DNA of 64,000 nucleotides from Apodemus sylvaticus. Taxonomy: Eukaryota; Chordata; Mammalia; Rodentia; Muridae. The stretch spans positions 24,136,457 through 24,200,456 of the forward strand of contig NC_067481.1 of assembly GCF_947179515.1 (NCBI RefSeq), given 5' to 3'. Numbering within the stretch: position 1 is the first letter of the stretch; every line of letters starts with the position of its first letter. Both the position numbers and the translations under genes were made by a program. Positions 57,090 through 64,000 of this stretch are shown here, in pieces. The notes under the pieces were generated by a model. It was not told where the DNA came from. It did not search any database and worked only from the letters and a program-made list of their open reading frames with translations.

Positions 57090-57780
57090 TAAGCAAAGTT
57101 CTAGACAGGAGTATTGGCATAGACTTTCATCTCAGGACTCAGAGATAGAGACAGAAGAACTTCTGTGAGTTTCAGGCCAGCCCAATCTACACAGCAAGTT
57201 CTGGGCCAACCAGTGCTACCTAGAGAAGACTGTCTCAAAAAAAAAAAAACAAAAACCCAATAGATGGATGGATACATTTACAAAGTCTCACATAGCTGGG
57301 ACTAGCTCTGAACTTTCTATGCAGCCAAGGATGACCCTGAATTCTTGACCGTCCTACCTTTGCCTCCTGAATGCTGGGATTACAGGTACACACTACAGCT
57401 GGGACCAGCATTCTGGATCAGTGATTCTTCACTGTTGTAAGGAGCACGGAAGCTGGGCATGTAGCACTCCTGTAACCCCAGCACACGGAAGCTGAGGCAG
57501 ATAGCGAGGGGGGGGGGGGTGACGACTTGCTAAACTTATGAGCATTTTATAAAGGTTCTAGGATGGAGATGGGCTCAGAAGATAGCTCAGCAGGTAAGAG
57601 TATTTCCCAATACTCTTTGCCCAACACCCAAGTCTAACAATCTGCGTTCAATTCCAGAGCCCAATGTAGAAAGAGGGAAATGACTTCCCGAAGTTGCCCT
57701 CTTGGCTCCACATGTATGTTTGCACTTGCACACACTACTACACATGTGCTCATACATAAAATCAAAATAAATTAAAATTT
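57090..57780. repeat. B1 (+), B1 (-) and B3 (+) cluster
   Basis: 57090-57250 B1 plus, 57275-57405 B1 minus, and B3 plus at about 57563-57780. A G12 run lies near 57510. Confidence 0.7.
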
Positions 57781-58913
57781 TAGAAAAGATAGGGTCTGAG
57801 GATGTGGCTCTGGTAGGATATGCACACAGCGTGCACAAAGCCGTGGGTTTATACAGAAAATAAATACATAAACCATAGAGCTGTTCCTAGAAAAACGCTC
57901 CTCAGAGAAGGCAAGTACAATCAATGCAGAGCCAACCAGCATGGCTTAACTAACAACACAGGGATTTCCCAGAACCTGCCACAAAGGAGTTACACTCAGC
58001 CTCCGAAACATTAACTCCAAGTACTGCTTAGCTCCTGACCTCCAGGCGAGTGACAGCATCCAAAGTGACCGAGTGCTGGCTGCACACACATGTCCATGTC
58101 TCGCTAGCTAACAGTAAAGGACGGAGCAGTCTTTCTATGAATCCACTATATAAAAGGGCATGCACACATGCCCTTCACATACCATGATTAACAACAAACT
58201 TCAAAGCCAGGCTTGGTGGCACTTGGGAGACAGAGGCAGGACTGGGGATTTGAGAGCAGCTAGGGTTACATGAGACCCTGACTCCAAAACCAAAAACCTA
58301 ACTTCAAAATTTCAGTGCATTACTAACTCCAAAAGGACGCTGTGGAAATCCACGGCAGATGATTTACGTGTGCTTTCAAAGAGTGCAGCCATTCCCCATC
58401 ACAGGAGACATTAACACATTCCTGAATTTTGACAGTTAAATGATAGAGTAGCTCAATGTTCATAATTAATACTTCCTCCCCTCCCACAGATCCCAGCAAC
58501 CAGGGAGCTTAAGAAATATTAGCAAGAAAAGTGGAGTCACACAGCTAAAATGTATTACCATCAGTCAGTTTGAATACTAGGGACGGTCAAGATTTAGGAT
58601 ACTGACTGACTTAGCTCCTTTACTGAAGAATTACTTGAATAAATTCCTCAATGGGGGGGAGGGGCACTCTAGGGAAGAAAGGAATTCATCAGATAAAAGA
58701 CACATATTGTAATTTAGAAATTCAGACCAAAAGTCCAAAGCTAAACAGACTGAAACTGTCTGACTGTAATACAGGCAATGCTAGGGAAGGCCTCCGGAGC
58801 TGGCCCTGGAAATGTAAGAGAGCACCTATGTCTACAAAACTCATCTAAAGTTGGGCTTCTGAGCTCACCTGGAATTAGCCACATATAGGACATTTGTTAA
58901 AGAAAGAAACTCT

Positions 58914-59095
58914 CTGGGCGGTGGTGGTGCATGCCTGTAATCCCAGCACTCTGGAAGGCAGAGGCCCGCAGGTAGATTTCCGAGTTTGAGGCCAGCCTGG
59001 TCTACAGAGTGAGCTCCAGGACAGCCAGGGCTACACAGAGAAACCCTGTCTCAAAAAAAAAACCAAATCCAAAAAACAACAACAAAAAAAAAAAA

Positions 59096-59131
<36 letters not shown>

Positions 59132-59175
59132 AGGAAAGGAAGAAAGAAAGAAAAGAAAAGAAAGAAAGAAACTCA
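58914..59175 (+). repeat. B1 with (GAAA)n tail expansion
   Basis: B1 from GGGCGGTGGTGGTGCATGCC to CTGTCTC, then an A-rich tail grown into about 70 nt of GAAA repeats. Confidence 0.9.
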
Positions 59176-59396
59176 AACACAAGGCCTTAACCCAAATAGC
59201 CCGGGAAACTTCAGTGTGAAGGAGTCCAAGACACACTGCTTCACGGAAGCACCAGAAACCACTGAGTGGACATCAGAAAGGAAGAGGCAAGCAGCACGCT
59301 AGTTAAGCATGCGCTTTCAATGGCCCCTCCTTAAATATTAAAATCACAATAAAAGGGGACTTACTTTCTAAAGGTACCAACCAAAAATCAAAACTA

Positions 59397-59525
59397 CCAG
59401 GATGAGATACAGCTCAGCAGCAGAGAACATGCTTAGCAAATGCAAGGCCCTAGGTTTAATACCTAGCGTTAAATTAATCAAAAACAATTACAGAGAAAAT
59501 GGAGTAAGAGATCACAGAGAGAGAT

Positions 59526-59585
<60 letters not shown>
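59397..59585 (+). repeat. ID element and (GA)n
   Basis: ID at 59397-59485 (ACAGCTCAGCAGCAGAGAAC; AAGGCCCTAGG), then pure GA at about 59528-59585. Confidence 0.75.
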
Positions 59586-59588
<3 letters not shown>

Positions 59589-59861
59589 ACAAACTGCAAC
59601 CCAGGAGCACAGGTGCACTGGTGATCCCTAACTACACAGAAGGAAAAGGCTGAATACTTGGCAGTGGATTCCGAAGGGAGAGATTAAGAATGGGCTCACA
59701 AATACAGAGTCCCCTGGAACCAAGGGAAGACAGGGAGCAGGAGGCTGGGAGCCTGTAAGAACCAGATCCCACCCCCCACCCGCTACTGCTGAACCAAAGA
59801 GCCCTTAACTAAGGGTCAGCGAGTCACACCCGAGGACAAGAGGGGAAGCATGGGTTTTAGG

Positions 59862-60800
59862 GCAGCCAGATGACTTTACTTGGTGGGTAAAAGTCCTTCA
59901 GACACAGCAAAGACCGAGTTCTATACTGGGGACACATGCATGAGGCAAGAAGTGACTCCTCTGACTTCCATACTCTGGCATTTATGCACATAAATGCATG
60001 TATGAGCACATAAGCATGTACACATACATACACACACAGAAACTAAATCAATAAATAAAGAACAAATTGAAAATGACAAAGTACAGATGAAGGAATGGCC
60101 GCACTGGTGGCACAACCTGTTATCCTAGCACTCGGGAGACTGAGATAGGATGATGATGAATTGGAAGTTAACTGGGGCTACACAGCAAGATCTTCTCCCT
60201 CAGAAAACAAAAACCAACCAACCAAACAGTAACAACAGAGTTAGAGAGCTGGCTCAGCGGTTAAGGACACTCGCTGCTTTCCCAAAGGACCCAGGCCTGG
60301 TTCCCAGCATTCACATGGCCACTTACAACCGACCTTAACTCTAGTTTCAGAGAGTTAGAGGCCACTTCTGGACTTAAACAGACACCAGGCACACACGTGG
60401 TACAAGGCACATGCAAGCAAACACCCACACATAAAATAAAAAATTTATTTAGAAAATTAACATTTAAAATATCCTAGCCGGGCAGTGGTGGCGCACGCCT
60501 GTAATCCCAGCACTGGGAGGCAGAGGCAGGCGGATTTCTGAGTTCGAGGCCAGCCTGGTCTACAGAGTGAGTTCCAGGACAGCCAGGGCTACACAGAGAA
60601 ACCCTGTCTCAAAAAGACAAAAAAAAAAAATCCAAAAAAAAAAAAATATCCTTTAAACATTTTCTTTTTCCTTATTTTTTTGTGTGTTTATTTTATGTGA
60701 GTACACTGTAGCTGTCCTCACACACACCAGAAGAGGGCATCGGATCCCATTACAGATGATTGTGAGCCACCATGTGGTTGATGGGAATTGAACTCGGGAC
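59862..60800. repeat. B3, B3, B1 and truncated B2 cluster
   Basis: B3 plus at about 59862-60055, B3 plus at 60236-60460, B1 plus at 60477-60640 and B2 minus at 60655-60800, cut at its 5' head. Confidence 0.8.
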
Positions 60801-61446
60801 CAAAAATATCTTTTAAAAAGAAAAGAAAAAACTTTGAGAAAGCAGTGAGTATATAGCATACACAGTGAACCCTGGGGCTGCGCTGGCTCTGCCACAGTCC
60901 AGCAGGACTCATCCACCTAAGGAGCAGGCTAAGAGAGCCTACCAGGCTTCACAGCCGCACACACCCTTGGGAGGCAGAGTGAGTGGAGCTCTGTGTCTTT
61001 GAGGCCAATCTGGTCTCCAAATTGTAGAGATACCTTGTCTCAAAAAAAAAAAGTGTCAGGGTGGGGCAGGGCGGGCTTTACCCCTATAACACAGACTACA
61101 CATCATAAAAATTCAGAAATGGAGTATAATGCCAAGTGCTCTATCTGACTCTGTCAACTATTCTTACTGTTTTAACAAAAAGACAAGCTGGGTGTAGTGG
61201 CTCATGCCTGTGATCTAGCTCTCAAGAGGCTGAGGCAGGAGTGCTTCCAATCCAAGGCCAGTTTGAGCTACATAATGAAACCAATCCAGTGGGGGGAGGG
61301 GCTGAACAAGGACTTCTGTAAGGAGGTGGGGTGGGGTGATTAACAACTCTAATTCCAATACCTGGGAAGTAGAGGCAGGTGTACCACAAGTTCAAGGTCT
61401 TCCCCAGTAACAAAGCAAGATCAGGGCCACATCCACCCCACCCCAC

Positions 61447-61960
61447 CCATTTATTTACTTACTCATTTATTTGTGGATGTGTGGATGTGTCCCACAGTGT
61501 GCATGTGGGGGTTCAGAGGACAACTCTATGGACGTGGTCCTCTCAGCTCACCTCCATGGGGGTTCCAGAAATTAAACTTGGGTCTCCGGGCTTGTGTGCT
61601 AAGTGCCTTTACTCTCTGAGCCATCTGACCAGGCCCTAATTTATATATATTTATACAGATATATATATTTGGAGGTGGGGAGTGAGGCTTGTGTGTGCCA
61701 TGCACATTTGTGAAGGGCAGAGGGCAGGGGTGACTTGGAGGAGTCTGCTCTCCTCTCCTGTGCAGGTCCGTGGGATTGCTCAGGTTGTCAAGTTTGCCAG
61801 TAGCTGGGCGGTGGTGGTGCACACCTTTAATCCCAGCTCTTGGGAGGCAGAGGCAGGTGGATTTCTGAGTTCGAGGCCAGCCTGGTCTACAGAGCGAGCT
61901 CCAGGACAGCCAGGGCTATACAGAGAAACCCTGTCTCAAAAAACAAACAAACAAAAGAAA
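61447..61960. repeat. B3 (-) and B1 (+)
   Basis: B3 at 61447-61635 ends TGAGCCATCTGACCAGGCCC. B1 at 61801-61955 begins GCTGGGCGGTGGTGGTGCAC. Confidence 0.82.
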
Positions 61961-62399
61961 CAGCTCCATAAAGATACCCTCTGACCTCTACACATGCCCC
62001 TGCGCATGCTCCCCAACAGTAAAGAATTAAAAGGACATTCAAGCCTGCGTCTTGCTTAAACCGAACCTCTAATGGAAGCGGGCTGCCCACAGTGCCCTGG
62101 CTCTCTGCCACAGTCTGGGTGTAACCACACAGTGATAAGTGGCCTCAGCACCCACTCTATCAGAGGCCAAATATGTGAGCAACCTCCAGCCAGGACAATA
62201 AAAGAAATCATGACCAAACCAGGAGTGGCGACACAACCACAGTCCCAACTACTCAGGAGGCTGAATCAGGATATGGCTTGAGCCCAGGAATTTGAAGCCA
62301 GAGTGAGTAACACAACAGTACTCATTTCTTTAAATAATTAAAAAAAAAATCAAATATAAGGGCAAAGGCAAACACAGGATAGGATAAGATTGGGCACAG

Positions 62400-62610
62400 A
62401 GGCCAGGCAGTGGTGGCGCATGCTTTTAATCCTAGCACTAGGGAGGCAGGTGGATTTCTGAGTTCGAGATCAGCCTGTAATCACAGATCTCAGAAGGCAC
62501 ACGATGAAGACCTATTGCTGACTGTGGTGGTTTGAATATGCTTGGCCCATGGAGGGACACTATTTGAAGATATGACCTTATTAGATGCTCTGGAAGACAT
62601 AGTCACTGAT
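62400..62610 (+). repeat. Truncated B1 and ORR1-like LTR head
   Basis: B1 left half at 62400-62480; GTGGTTTGAATATGCTTGGC at about 62525 is the 5' end of an ORR1/MT-type LTR that soon loses similarity. Confidence 0.55.
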
Positions 62611-64000
62611 GGCAAAATAGGCTCTCTTACTGTACGCTAGCCACATCCCATCAGAGCATCCTTTCTGTGTACACCGCACATACAAAGCAGTAAACATGTC
62701 CAGAGAAAGGAGGAAAGAAAGCCAGTAGACTTCCCTCAGAAAAGGCCTGAGGAAGCTCTACAAAGATGCTCCATGAGGGACAGGTGCCATGCCTCATTCC
62801 AACAATATGTAAGTCCCCACTCAGCACAGATCATCTAATGACAGCACCATGACATTCCCCTCACAGTCTCATACCCTTGAGCCTCCAGAGATGCTTGCAG
62901 GGATGCTGGAAACACTTGCACATCCTCCCTCCTTGATCACCAACGACAGGGCTAAATCAAGAGTCTGCTTGAAGTTATAAAAGCAGAGCAGGCCGGTGCA
63001 ATTACATAAGGGAAGTGCTCAATCACACAGGGCCATTTGGCTTTGAATGCTGGGACTTCTGAACAAAAGTCAGCAGCTTCAAATGCTTCTCCACTGATGG
63101 CAAGGCCCCAGATAAAAATGCTTTCCTACATTCTGGGTCGGGACAGCCCTCCCTCAGGGTACTCATTCACTCGGACGCTCAACAAGACTTATGGATGTCC
63201 GGTGGAAAAATACGACCCAGATGACAGGATGATAGAACACAAGTCTCATAAGTTCATATAAGAACATCTGTATTCTCTACCTGGCCCCAGGAAGATTCAG
63301 AAAAGCTGTCAGGATTCCCTACAAACTTCTTTTGTCTCCTCAATTGCCAACTAATAACCCCAGCATCCTCCATAATCTAAGGACTGCTCCCCAGTAACCT
63401 TAAAACCTAAGCCAGCCAACCGGGCTTAATTTACAAAACCGGGAGGAGTTGAGACTAAAGGGGCTGGTGTTATTAAGGGAAATTCTGATAGAAAACAAGA
63501 TCCAAAGACAAGGGTGCAGACAACTTGAGCCTCCACAGCAGTGACCAGCACTGTGGAAAGAGTTACCTGCAAGCTTCCTGATTCTGAGCTCAGCATTATC
63601 TGAGGCTGCAGTGGGGTACAGCTCAGAGGCAGACCTGCCTGGCCTGCCTAAGGCCCTGAGTCTGGTCTTCAGTATCAGGAAAAGTAACTAGTTAGCTAAC
63701 TCAAGCGCCTCGAGTGAGTCACTTTCTCTTGTCCCCAACCTCTCTGCTTCTCACCTGGGCAGTGCGAGGGTCTTCCTTCCTCAGGACCTTCACCTAAATC
63801 ACCTTAAGTCCTCTCTCATCCTAAGGTTTCACCTTAAAAGTCACTTCCTCCAAGTTCTTCCCTGACTGCCCTCTACTCAGTCAGCCTGGGCTCCCATTAG
63901 CTGCCTACATCGGGAACGCAATAGTTAATCATTTCTTTAATGGAGGTCTTTTTAGGCCATAACTGTCACAGAGGCAAAAACTCAAGCCAGTTTGCTTGGC
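62610..64000. other. Wipf2 5' intron, mostly unclassified
   Basis: No exon recognised. An ID-like element lies at about 63605-63690. A minus-strand CTTGCAG|GTAACT near 63569 resembles a donor but has no supporting acceptor. An open frame on the plus strand at 63037-63261 has no recognisable motif. Confidence 0.35.

Noticed and set aside
63037..63261. A 74-codon open frame on the plus strand
   Set aside because: No recognisable motif, no splice sites or promoter, and length compatible with chance; kept only as a note.
1..64000. A prokaryotic-style operon, defence or mobile system
   Set aside because: No clustered intronless genes, no Shine-Dalgarno-spaced frames and no phage or plasmid genes; everything recognisable is mammalian.

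Overview
This is vertebrate genomic DNA, almost certainly mouse (Mus musculus or a close relative). The evidence is interrupted genes with GT-AG introns, very dense B1, B2, B3, B4 and ID SINEs, an ORR1 LTR and a URR1 hAT element (rodent families), and exons encoding recognisable mammalian CDC6 and WIPF2. All genes found are transcribed from the minus strand, so the window is the reverse complement of the usual Wipf2-Cdc6-Rara order (mouse chromosome 11, human 17q21).

Layout from left to right. Positions 1 to about 9.1 kb are mostly single-copy DNA and probably belong to the first intron of Rara; a noncoding exon candidate ends at a consensus splice donor at 9117. About 9.4 to 12.9 kb is the Rara upstream/Cdc6 downstream interval, with a SINE-free AT/GC-alternating block at 11.15-11.53 kb that looks like a conserved regulatory element. 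From 12.9 kb (distal polyadenylation candidate) to 28.4 kb is Cdc6. All 11 coding exons can be placed and join in phase to 561 codons plus stop. The promoter at 28.36-28.64 kb carries two E2F sites, a CCAAT box, a ZNF143/THAP11-type motif and an ETS site.

From 28.65 to about 32.06 kb is the Cdc6-Wipf2 spacer, which includes a CA-rich minisatellite. From about 32.06 to beyond 64 kb is Wipf2. Its 4.2-kb 3' UTR contains a 22-bp perfect TG/CA stem. Seven coding exons (36.24-51.36 kb) join in phase to 440 codons plus stop. The start-codon exon also carries an upstream ORF that overlaps the Wipf2 start in another frame. From 51.4 to 64 kb is repeat-rich 5' intron; the Wipf2 promoter lies outside the window.

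Functionally, Cdc6 licenses replication origins, Wipf2 (WIRE/WICH) links N-WASP to actin, and Rara is the retinoic acid receptor alpha. They are neighbours, not a pathway or operon. I see no CRISPR array, prokaryotic defence locus or clearly novel gene system. The best second-look items are the Wipf2 overlapping uORF, the altered CDK-docking and phosphorylation sites in Cdc6, the putative Rara upstream element, candidate CTCF sites, and several tandem-repeat structures.
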